A stretch of 64,000 nt of DNA from Alcaligenes ammonioxydans (GTDB taxonomy: Bacteria > Pseudomonadota > Gammaproteobacteria > Burkholderiales > Burkholderiaceae_B): positions 124,001 to 188,000 of the forward strand of contig NZ_CP049362.1 in NCBI RefSeq assembly GCF_019343455.1, in the 5' to 3' direction. Positions within the stretch are counted from its first letter, which is position 1; every line of letters starts with the position of its first letter. Positions 1-7,803 of this stretch are shown one piece after another. Position numbers and translations under genes: made by a program. The notes beneath the pieces are model-generated. The model had not been told where the DNA came from. It did no database searches and was given only the letters and a program-made list of their open reading frames with translations.

Positions 1-927
1 CTCGCTACGCTCGGACACGTAGGCCAGGCCCGCCGCCGTATCAAGACGGATTGCCAGCGGATTGCCCTGAACGGGCTGAGCCGCGAGAATCTGCCCGTCC
101 GTGGCATCGAGCATCAACACTTGCTGGCGTGAGCCGCTCCAGTCGCGCTTGGGTAAAAGCCGTTGTTGCCAGGGGGTAATGGAATCCAGCCCTTGGTCAG
201 TTACGTACAGGCGGCCCTGATAGTAGGCCAGATTGATGGGTTGATGCACGCCGGGCAGGGTCCAGCGTTCTTGGATACGCAGGGCCCGGGTGTCGATCAC
301 CACGATTTCCCCTGCCATGGTGGACACATAGAGTCGCCCGCCTTGCTCATCCAGCGCCAGCCCGGTGGGATAAAAGCCCAGGTCGGGAATACGGGTCTTT
401 AGCGCGAGGTTCCGACTATCCAGCACGAAAAGCACGCTCTGGCCGGCAGACAGGCCGGGGACAAACAGCAGGCCCTGGGACTTGTCCAGAATAAGGCCGC
501 GCAGGTCATGTTCATAGCGCTTGCCATCCGGTCGGAGCTGGCTTAGCTGTACTGTGTGCAGCCTGCGATTGCGCTGTGTATCGATTACGCTGATGCGTCC
601 TTGCAGGGAGTGCCCCACGTACAGACGATTAGCCTGATCGTCCAGAGCCAGTCCGAAGGCGCGATAAGGCAAGAGCAGGCGGCTTTGTTCCTGCAAGGTG
701 GCGGCGTCCAGCTGTACCAGGCTGCTCGGTGGCGCGTCGTCGTTGAAACCACCGGCCACGGCCGCATAGACGGCGTCTTGGCGGGGGCTGTAGGCCAGCT
801 CGTAAACGCCCGGCCCAACGACTGTTTGTACGTGGCTCGTGGTGGGGCTGCACAGGCGCTGGGCCTGTACTGGCAAGGCCAGGGCGCTGCTGGTGGCCAG
901 CAGCGCGAAGATCCAATGGGTTTTCAT
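1..927 (-). CDS. YncE-like beta-propeller protein, exported, partial (3' end outside window)
   Basis: An open frame runs without a stop from ATG 927 to the left edge, so only 309 N-terminal residues are visible. The protein starts with a signal peptide (MKTHWIFALLATSSALALPVQA). Repeated blade-like units follow, such as RLYVGHSLQGRISVIDT, GRLYVSTMAGEIVVIDT and GRLYVTDQGLDSIP, which is the pattern of YncE/SMP-30-like seven-bladed propellers. It lies 11 bases downstream of the TonB-dependent receptor on the same strand and probably shares its transcript. Periplasmic propellers of this type are often found beside iron receptors, but their role is unclear. The family call is firm; no substrate can be given. 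Confidence 0.8.
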   Translation of the reverse strand, partial: MKTHWIFALLATSSALALPVQAQRLCSPTTSHVQTVVGPGVYELAYSPRQDAVYAAVAGGFNDDAPPSSLVQLDAATLQEQSRLLLPYRAFGLALDDQANRLYVGHSLQGRISVIDTQRNRRLHTVQLSQLRPDGKRYEHDLRGLILDKSQGLLFVPGLSAGQSVLFVLDSRNLALKTRIPDLGFYPTGLALDEQGGRLYVSTMAGEIVVIDTRALRIQERWTLPGVHQPINLAYYQGRLYVTDQGLDSITPWQQRLLPKRDWSGSRQQVLMLDATDGQILAAQPVQGNPLAIRLDTAAGLAYVSERSE

Positions 928-938
928 AGAAACAATCC

Positions 939-3455
939 TTAGTATTGCAGCGTGTAGGTCAGCGCGTAAGTACGCCCTTGGCCGCGGAAATCCAGCACGC
1001 TGGGGGCAATGATGCCGCTGTAGATCAGCTTGGCCTGCTGGCCCCACCGTGTTTCATAGGATTTGTTGAACAGGTTTTGAATCCCCAGCGACAGCGTGCC
1101 CTTGACCTGTGCGCTGTGATCGAACTGGTAGCGTCCCAGCAGGTCCACCAGGGTCAGACTGGGCAGGGATTCTTGTTGCTGGCCGCCCCCGACACTGGGG
1201 ATGTCGCTGCGCAGTTTCATCGAGTGGGCTACCTGCGCGCGGACTGCCCAGTTACTGCCCTGCTTGCCGATATAGGCGGTAGCCTTGGAGGGGCTGGAGT
1301 AGTAAATGCCGCGCCGCTGCCAGCGGCCGTCTTTCAGCTCTTCATTGCGAATCAGCAGCAGGCTGGCCCCGGTGCTCCAGCCGTGGTTCAGGCGCAGATC
1401 CAGTTGCCCTTCCAGACCGTAGTTACGCACTTTGGAGTCCACCAGCGAGATATTCAGCGTGTTGCGGTCCAGGGCGATCGACTTGTCAGATTGCGAATGA
1501 AACAGAGCGACCTGGGTAGAGAGCGGGCCATCGTTGTATCGCCAGCCCACTTCGGTGGAGCGGGTTTTGATGGCTGCCATGCTGGAGTCCGCCACGCTGA
1601 TGTGGCGACCCAGCGCCCAGTGATTGTCGATCAGTGAATAGCTGGCGCCCGTTCCGTAGTACTTGGCGGGGTCTGCCAGCTCGAACCCTTCGGAATAATT
1701 GGCCCACACCTGCTGGGCCGGGCTGAGCTTGTAGATCAGACCGGCATTGAACAAGGTCGTGCCGTAGCTGTTGCGCCCGCCTGGAATGGCATCGGCCGAC
1801 TGTCCGTAGCCGGACAGAACCAGACGTTGTTGTATGCCCTGAACAAAGTCGTCCACCTGCACACGGACGTGTTGCTTGCGCAGCCCGGCGCTCAGACTCA
1901 GCTTGTCAGTCAGATGCAGGTCAGCCTGTGCAAAGGCTCCCAGTATGTGATTGCGAAAGCCGGGGTAGCGCGGCAGGCTGGCCACCTTGTCAAACTCCAG
2001 CCCCCCACTGTCCATCGCCTTGTTGATGTCGAACATGGTCTGGGTGGCCTTGAAGGTTTCGTGATCGTAATCCACGCCATAATTCAGGCTGAAGCGGTCC
2101 CAGTCCTTGTTGAGCATGGCTTTCAGGCCGAATGTCTCGGTTTCCTGTGTGGACACACTCCAGTTGTAGATGCGTTTGCCGGGGACGAGCGGGTTGGCGT
2201 CTGAATCCGGGTAGGGATAAAAACGCATGGACTCATTGCGATAGTAGGCCTTCAGATACAGATCCTGGCCGCCCAGCACATCACTTTTGTAATAGTCGGC
2301 CGCCAGAATCTGGCGTTTGGTGCGGGGTTTGTAGTTCGAGTCAAACCCGCTGCGTATATCCAGTTCAGAGGGATTGAGGATATTGTCGTTAGGGCCCGGG
2401 CGCAGCCATAGCGCTTTGCCCGGTTTGAAGCCGGAGTCGTAGTACTGGGCCAGCAGGCGCAGTTCGCCCGCCTCTTGCAGATCCACATTCAAGGTGCCCA
2501 TCAGGTCCAGAGAGCGGTTCCACTGCAGGTCTGTCTGGGTAATGTCGGGCAGGACACGATCGCCCTGGCTGTCATAGGCGCCGCCATTGCGGGTCAGAGA
2601 CAAGGCCAAACGCCCTTGAACGGTCTCGTTGCCGCCTTCGACGGACTGCGACAAGGTGGTGTTCAGGTCATCGCCTGCTTGCAGACCGCTTCGTACTCCC
2701 AGCTCGGAGACAAATCGTGCCGGACCGGGTTCGGCGCGTTTGGTAATGATATTGATGATCCCGCCTGTGGCATTGCCGCCGTGAATGGCTGTGGCTCCCG
2801 ACAAGACCTCGATGCGTTCGATATTGAAGGGGTCAATCGAATCAAACTGCCGGCTCAGTTGACGCGAGCCGTTCAGGGAAATGCCGTCGATCATGACCTG
2901 CGTGGGTCGGCCCCGCAGGTACTGACCCGCATTGGTGCGGGATTGTCCCCCCAGGTCCAGGCCGGGGATCAGTTGCCCGAGCATTTGCTTCAGGGACACG
3001 CCGCCTCGGGTCTGTTCCGCAATCTGCTCTGAGTCAATGACCCAGACGGTGTTGGCTGTCTCATCAATGGATTTTGGGGTGCGCGAGGCGACAACGGTCA
3101 CTGCGGCCAGTGTTTCCCCTTGCCGGATGGGAGCGTCCTGGGTCTTGGGCTGTGACGGGGCAGTCTGCAAAGTGTAGGAGCCAGCGCCGACTTGACGGGG
3201 TGCCAGCCCCGAGCCATTCAGGACGCTTTGCAAAGCCTGGGTAGCGGTGTAGCTGCCGTGTAAAGGAGGTGCCAGGCGGTGCTCGACCAGATCTTGAGTG
3301 AAAAAAACTTGTATGCCGGCCTGACTGGCAATCTGGGTTAGCGCGGTGCCTAAGGGCTGGGCGGGCAGATTGAAGTTCAGAGTCTGGGCATGAGCAGCCG
3401 TGCTGATGCTGACCACGGTCAGGGCAGCCAAGGGGGTAGAGAGCGTCAGGCGCAT
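939..3455 (-). CDS. TonB-dependent siderophore/iron-complex receptor with N-terminal signalling (STN) domain
   Basis: Outer membrane receptor of about 838 residues. After a signal peptide ending AAHAQ comes an STN domain (about residues 30-105), which in FecA/FpvA-type transducers contacts the FecR anti-sigma factor. A plug domain follows (VTVVASRTPKSIDETANTVWVID onward is its start) and then a beta-barrel ending in an aromatic residue (TYTLQY). It sits directly downstream of fecR- and fecI-like genes, as in ferric citrate and pyoverdine uptake systems, so the cargo is likely a ferric siderophore or ferric chelate. ATG 3455 is preferred over TTG 3461 because AAGG lies 10 bases before it. The ligand cannot be told from sequence. 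Confidence 0.92.
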   Translation of the reverse strand: MRLTLSTPLAALTVVSISTAAHAQTLNFNLPAQPLGTALTQIASQAGIQVFFTQDLVEHRLAPPLHGSYTATQALQSVLNGSGLAPRQVGAGSYTLQTAPSQPKTQDAPIRQGETLAAVTVVASRTPKSIDETANTVWVIDSEQIAEQTRGGVSLKQMLGQLIPGLDLGGQSRTNAGQYLRGRPTQVMIDGISLNGSRQLSRQFDSIDPFNIERIEVLSGATAIHGGNATGGIINIITKRAEPGPARFVSELGVRSGLQAGDDLNTTLSQSVEGGNETVQGRLALSLTRNGGAYDSQGDRVLPDITQTDLQWNRSLDLMGTLNVDLQEAGELRLLAQYYDSGFKPGKALWLRPGPNDNILNPSELDIRSGFDSNYKPRTKRQILAADYYKSDVLGGQDLYLKAYYRNESMRFYPYPDSDANPLVPGKRIYNWSVSTQETETFGLKAMLNKDWDRFSLNYGVDYDHETFKATQTMFDINKAMDSGGLEFDKVASLPRYPGFRNHILGAFAQADLHLTDKLSLSAGLRKQHVRVQVDDFVQGIQQRLVLSGYGQSADAIPGGRNSYGTTLFNAGLIYKLSPAQQVWANYSEGFELADPAKYYGTGASYSLIDNHWALGRHISVADSSMAAIKTRSTEVGWRYNDGPLSTQVALFHSQSDKSIALDRNTLNISLVDSKVRNYGLEGQLDLRLNHGWSTGASLLLIRNEELKDGRWQRRGIYYSSPSKATAYIGKQGSNWAVRAQVAHSMKLRSDIPSVGGGQQQESLPSLTLVDLLGRYQFDHSAQVKGTLSLGIQNLFNKSYETRWGQQAKLIYSGIIAPSVLDFRGQGRTYALTYTLQY

Positions 3456-3492
3456 GAACAAAGTACCTTGAAAAGGAGGACTGATAGAGCGA

Positions 3493-3510
3493 AGCCGTTT
3501 TAAAACAGCC
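3493..3510. promoter_or_regulatory. near-perfect palindrome upstream of the TonB receptor
   Basis: AGCCGTTTTAAAACAGCC reads nearly the same on both strands and lies in the 80-base gap between fecR and the receptor gene. It could be part of the receptor's own promoter or a weak attenuating hairpin. No FecI-type promoter consensus was confirmed. Confidence 0.3.
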
Positions 3511-3535
3511 GTACCCCTACCTCCTTTACAAATAA

Positions 3536-4423
3536 TTACTTTTTGGCGGGCAGCAGCAACAGGCTGCCATCAGCCTGTTGTTGAAGCTCGACCGACCAGA
3601 CCTTGGGCAGCAGGGTGGGCAGTTGGTCCAGAGCCGCAAGCTGGAAAACGGCGCTGACTCGGCGTTGGGCCAAGGCCGGGTCAGATACCCGCAGGGTTTG
3701 AGGCAGATAGGCTTGCAGTTGATGGACGGCTTGTTCCAGAGGCAAATCGTTGATCAGCAGTTGACCGCGTTGCCAGGCCAGCAGCGTGTCGGCCTGCACC
3801 GTTTCAATCGGCCCTACTCCGGCAGCATCGACTTGTAGCCGTTCATCCGCCTGCAAGATATGGTTGACGGTCGGCTGATGGGCCTGGTCGCGCACCTGTA
3901 CCCGCCCCTGCTCTACGGTCACGACAAGAGCGTCGGGCTCGTGTTCAACTGCAAAGCGCGTGCCCAGCACGCGCACTTGCACGGTGCCCGCCTGCACCTG
4001 GAAAGGACGCCAGGCTGAGTGGCTGACATCGAAATACGCCCGCCCCTGCTCCAGCTGGATGTCCCGGCTGCGTAGTCGCCAGGTGGCAGACAGGCGGGTG
4101 TTGCGGTCCAGGGTGGCGACGGAACCATCGAACAGGGTAAGGCGTTGCTGAGTATGGGCCGTAGTGCTGATCGTTTCGTGCCGCCAGGCCGGGTTCCAGT
4201 ACCATAGGCCGGTTGCCATCATTGCCAGAACCAGCAGGGCCGAGCCGGCCCGACGTTTCTCTCGTTGTCGTTTACGCTCGCTGGCCTGCCGGGCCAGTTG
4301 CTCCAGATCGGGCAACGGAAACTGCTCCCGCAGCGTTGTCTGATGCTGGCTGAGCAGCTCGTCCAAGGGGGAATCAGCGGCGTGATCGTGAGTGGGCGGA
4401 ACCGGATCAGCGGTGGAATTCAT
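3536..4423 (-). CDS. FecR-family anti-sigma factor / iron signal transducer
   Basis: Protein of 295 residues. It has an N-terminal cytoplasmic DUF4880-like region, one membrane helix (about residues 60-77, AGSALLVLAMMATGLWYW), a periplasmic FecR domain (FDGSVATLDRNTRLSATW, ARAYFDVSH-like and GTRFAV stretches) and a C-terminal STN-like unit (INDLPLEQAVHQLQAYLPQ). FecR proteins hold the partner ECF sigma factor until the receptor's signalling domain reports bound ligand. The ATG follows directly on the TAA of the sigma factor gene, so the two are translationally coupled and should act as a pair. Confidence 0.92.
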   Translation of the reverse strand: MNSTADPVPPTHDHAADSPLDELLSQHQTTLREQFPLPDLEQLARQASERKRQREKRRAGSALLVLAMMATGLWYWNPAWRHETISTTAHTQQRLTLFDGSVATLDRNTRLSATWRLRSRDIQLEQGRAYFDVSHSAWRPFQVQAGTVQVRVLGTRFAVEHEPDALVVTVEQGRVQVRDQAHQPTVNHILQADERLQVDAAGVGPIETVQADTLLAWQRGQLLINDLPLEQAVHQLQAYLPQTLRVSDPALAQRRVSAVFQLAALDQLPTLLPKVWSVELQQQADGSLLLLPAKK

Positions 4424-4954
4424 TTAGCAGCGCTCCATGTGGCGACGGCAGTGTTCCATGCCCAACCGTATATGTTTTTCAACGGTTTTGACTGAGATGG
4501 CCTGCAGACGAGCGACTTCTGTTTGGCTGATATGGTGAATTTTGTGCAAGATGAACACTTCTTTGCAGCGAGGCGGCAAACTGTGAATCGCTTGCATCAG
4601 GTGATTTAATGCCTGACGGGCGCTCACCTGCTGTTCGGGTGTCGCTGCCGGGCATGGGTGGTCTTCGGGACGCAGGTGAACCTCGTGATGGCTGCAGCGA
4701 CGCTGGTCGCTGCGGTAGCGGTCGATCGCCAGATGGTGCAAGATGCGGCGCAACAAGGCCAGAGGGGAACGGGGTTCGGGGCGCGAAGGGCGCTCTAGCA
4801 AACGCAGGCAGGCGTCGTGCAGAACATCTTGCGCAAAATGCTGAGCACCAAAACGTCGGCGTAATTGACCCAGCAGATCCTCGTAGTGTTCACATAAGGC
4901 ATCGACCAACGCATTGCGCCGATGGTGGGAAGAAGCACGGGGTTTTGTCGGCAT
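4424..4954 (-). CDS. FecI-like ECF sigma factor
   Basis: About 176 residues from ATG 4954. An upstream TTG at 4978 is also in frame but has no ribosome binding site. Sigma region 2 is seen in FAQDVLHDACLRLLE and HHLAIDRYR, and region 4 in LPPRCKEVFILHKIHHISQTEVARLQAISVKTVEKHI. The RCKEVF and SVKTVEKHI motifs are typical of iron-starvation sigma factors. It is the first gene of a sigma, anti-sigma, receptor set behind a Fur box, so it is expected to switch on the receptor gene under iron limitation plus ligand. Confidence 0.93.
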   Translation of the reverse strand: MPTKPRASSHHRRNALVDALCEHYEDLLGQLRRRFGAQHFAQDVLHDACLRLLERPSRPEPRSPLALLRRILHHLAIDRYRSDQRRCSHHEVHLRPEDHPCPAATPEQQVSARQALNHLMQAIHSLPPRCKEVFILHKIHHISQTEVARLQAISVKTVEKHIRLGMEHCRRHMERC

Positions 4955-5003
4955 GGGCGGAAGATGCCTGCGGGGCAAAAGTAGAGTTGGAATTAGTAAA
5001 GCA

Positions 5004-5022
5004 AATAAAAACGATTCTTATT
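5004..5022 (-). promoter_or_regulatory. Fur box upstream of the fecI-like gene
   Basis: Read on the minus strand, AATAAGAATCGTTTTTATT is a 9-1-9 inverted repeat with 7 of 9 half-site positions matching. It resembles the AATGAGAATNATTNTCATT form of Fur sites. It lies 50 bases upstream of the sigma factor start, where repression by Fe-Fur is expected. Confidence 0.7.
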
Positions 5023-5091
5023 TTAATATAAGTCGGCTGACCGTCAAAACACGGGTGTATCCGGTGGGTAGGCATCATGAGACGGGACATG

Positions 5092-5117
5092 AAAAAGGCC
5101 TCCCGAGTGGGAGGCCT
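5092..5117 (-). terminator. rho-independent terminator of topB
   Basis: GGCCTCCC-GAGT-GGGAGGCC hairpin. On the minus strand a run of five T follows. It lies 30 bases after the topB stop. Confidence 0.85.
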
Positions 5118-5146
5118 GGTTGCTGCGGATAAAGCGGGCTGAACAA

Positions 5147-7741
5147 TCAGTCTGCCGTGTTGGCCGCTGTCTTTTTTGCAGCTGTCTTTTTAGCGGCGGT
5201 CTTTTTGGCCGCTGTTTTCTTGACGGCGGTCTTTTTCGCGGCTGCTTTGGTCGCCGTTTTCTTGGCCGCCGTTTTGCGGGCCGGTTTCTCGGGCCGCGGC
5301 TCGAACTCAAAGCCGATCTTGCCGTCGGCCTGACGAACCAGGAAGGCCTTGAACTTGCGATTGGTGCGCGAGGACACAAAACCATCGAGCAGGTCTGTCT
5401 TACCCTCGCCCAGCAATTTGGCCATCTGTTCGCGGGTGATCTCCTGTTGCAAGATCACCTTGCCACTACGGAAATCACAGCTTTTGGATGGGCCAACGGA
5501 CTTCTCGCACAAGTAGCGCAAACCGTGTTCAAAGACGGAGGACTGGCACTTGGGGCAAGGGCCGACCGGGGTCTGGCCGCTGAAATCCAGCGTTTCGTCG
5601 TCTTCGTCGTCGTTCTGGCCAAAGTCGAACTCCAGCTTGTACTCGTCGGTAATGCGCAAGAGTGCCGCAAAGGGACGTCCCATCTTGCTGATGAAGCCGG
5701 GCAATGGCCCCAGCTCTTTCTTGGCCAGCAGTTCTTCCACTTCGGGCAGCTCAAAGGTGCGGCCTCCGGGGTGCTTGCCAATCGAAAAATCGCAAGCCGT
5801 GCAGGCGTAACGACGGTAATTTTCTTTGACCACGCCGCCACATTTCGGACATGGCGTTTGCAAGGTTGCGTAATCACCAGGAACCGTGTCGCGTTCGTAC
5901 TCTTTCGCGCGTTTGACAATCACTTGCGTCATTTGCGCGATTTCACGCATGAACACATCGCGGTCCAACTGACGCTGCTCGATCTGCTTGAGCTGGTGCT
6001 CCCACTCGCCGGTCAGCTCAGGCGAAGTCAGTTCGCTAACGCCCAGACCGGACAACAAAGTCATCAATTGGCGCGCCTTGGCGCTAGGCACCAGTTCGCG
6101 GCCTTCCCGACGCAGATAGGCTTCGTTCAGCAGACCTTCGATAATGGCTGCACGCGTGGCAGGCGTGCCCAGTCCGCGTTCGGACATGGCTTCGCGCAGG
6201 GCTTCATCGTCCACCAGCTTGCCGGCGCTTTCCATGGCCGACAACAAGGTCGCTTCCGTAAAGCGTGCGGGCGGCTTGGTGGCCAGGGCCTTGGTGTTCA
6301 CGTCTTCGGTGCGCACCTTCTCGCCATCGGCAACGGGCACCAGGGACGCATCTTCACCCTGGGCATCGCGACCATAAATAGCCAGCCAGCCCGGTTTGAC
6401 CAGTACTTTGCCTTCGGTCTTGAAGTGGTGGCCGGACACCTGCGTGATACGCGTGGTGACGCGGAACTCCGCGGCCGGGAAGAACACGGCCAGGAAGCGA
6501 CGGCTGATCAGCTCATAAATCTTGTGCTCGGCATCACTCAGCTCCCGAGGCACCTGCAAGGTGGGGATGATGGCAAAGTGATCCGAGACCTTCTTGTTGT
6601 CAAAGATCCGACGGTTGGGTTTCACCCATTTTTGCTCGACCACTTCCTGGGCGAAGGGCTGTACTGAGGCGCTGGCAGGCGTGCCGCTGTCTGCCAGCGC
6701 ACGCATGGTCTCTTGCACCGTACTGATATAGTCTTCGGGCAGATAGCGCGAATCGGTACGGGGGTACGTCAGTGCCTTGTGGCGTTCGTACAAGGTCTGT
6801 GCCAGGGACAAGGTGGTCTTGGCAGAAAAACCGAAGCGCGAGTTGGCTTCCCGTTGCAGCGAGGTCAAATCAAACAGCGCGGGCGACATCTGCGTGCTGG
6901 GCTTGGATTCCTCGGTGACCACACCAGGCTGTTCGCGGCAGGCAGCCACAATCGTTTGAGCCGCGGTCAGGGACCACAGACGCGAGTCTTTTTTCTCGGG
7001 GTCGTGCTCGTCCTTGACGAATTTGGGGTCAAACCAGCGGCCCGTGTACAGACCGGCAGCAGCGATAAAGTCTGCGTGTACTTCCCAGTAATCGCGTGAC
7101 ACGAACTGACGAATCCGGTTCTCGCGTTCGTTGACGATAGCCAGCGTGGGAGTTTGCACACGGCCCACAGGGGTTTTGAAGAAACCGCCGTCCTTGCTGT
7201 TGAAGGCCGTCATGGCACGAGTGCCATTGATGCCCACCAGCCAGTCGGCCTCGGCACGCGAACGGGCTGCCGCCTCCAGCGGTTTCATGTCCTCGTCGTC
7301 ACGCAGGTTTTCAAAGGCCTCGCGGATCGCCGATTGAGTCATCGAACGTAACCAAAGCCGTTGCACCGGTTTTTTCGTTCCGGCGTACTGCATAATGTAG
7401 CGAAAAATCAGCTCACCCTCGCGTCCCGCGTCACAGGCATTAATTACCGCGGTGACATCTTTCCGCTTGATCAGCTTGACCAGCAGTTTCAGGCGTTCAG
7501 TCGATTTTTTGTCGGTAGGGTTGAGCTCAAATTGAGGGGGGATGACGGGTAAATGCGTGAAGCTCCACTTGCCGCGGACCGGATCATTAGGGGCCACCAG
7601 GCTCAGCAGATGGCCAATGCTGGAGGCCAGCACGTAGCGATCGCTTTCAAAATAATCACCTTCTCGAGTGAAACCGCCCAATGCCCGCGAGATATCTACG
7701 GCGACTGAAGGTTTCTCGGCAATGATTAGTGTTTTATCCAT
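5147..7741 (-). CDS. topB: DNA topoisomerase III
   Basis: Type IA topoisomerase of 864 residues. The Toprim domain is at the N-terminus (LIIAEKPSVAVDISRALG and ACDAGREGELIFR), and the catalytic tyrosine is in LTYPRTDSRYL near residue 330. Two C-terminal zinc-ribbon units follow (CPKCGG...CTAC and CPKCQS...C...C). The protein ends in a lysine-alanine tail of repeated AAKKT units resembling histone H1-like tails. It resolves single-stranded and precatenane DNA. ATG 7741 is chosen because MDKTLIIAEKPS matches the family N-terminus; the longer frame from 7771 is not supported. Its start faces the next gene across a 62-base divergent gap. Confidence 0.96.
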   Translation of the reverse strand: MDKTLIIAEKPSVAVDISRALGGFTREGDYFESDRYVLASSIGHLLSLVAPNDPVRGKWSFTHLPVIPPQFELNPTDKKSTERLKLLVKLIKRKDVTAVINACDAGREGELIFRYIMQYAGTKKPVQRLWLRSMTQSAIREAFENLRDDEDMKPLEAAARSRAEADWLVGINGTRAMTAFNSKDGGFFKTPVGRVQTPTLAIVNERENRIRQFVSRDYWEVHADFIAAAGLYTGRWFDPKFVKDEHDPEKKDSRLWSLTAAQTIVAACREQPGVVTEESKPSTQMSPALFDLTSLQREANSRFGFSAKTTLSLAQTLYERHKALTYPRTDSRYLPEDYISTVQETMRALADSGTPASASVQPFAQEVVEQKWVKPNRRIFDNKKVSDHFAIIPTLQVPRELSDAEHKIYELISRRFLAVFFPAAEFRVTTRITQVSGHHFKTEGKVLVKPGWLAIYGRDAQGEDASLVPVADGEKVRTEDVNTKALATKPPARFTEATLLSAMESAGKLVDDEALREAMSERGLGTPATRAAIIEGLLNEAYLRREGRELVPSAKARQLMTLLSGLGVSELTSPELTGEWEHQLKQIEQRQLDRDVFMREIAQMTQVIVKRAKEYERDTVPGDYATLQTPCPKCGGVVKENYRRYACTACDFSIGKHPGGRTFELPEVEELLAKKELGPLPGFISKMGRPFAALLRITDEYKLEFDFGQNDDEDDETLDFSGQTPVGPCPKCQSSVFEHGLRYLCEKSVGPSKSCDFRSGKVILQQEITREQMAKLLGEGKTDLLDGFVSSRTNRKFKAFLVRQADGKIGFEFEPRPEKPARKTAAKKTATKAAAKKTAVKKTAAKKTAAKKTAAKKTAANTAD

Positions 7742-7803
7742 ATGATTCCAGTGACAGCAACTGCGCTGCAATGCGCGAAATGATACGAGGTGCTTATCCC
7801 TCT

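Noticed and set aside
5120..6667. Open frame of 515 codons on the plus strand opposite topB
   Set aside because: Antisense of a clear topB; no ribosome site and no recognisable domain.
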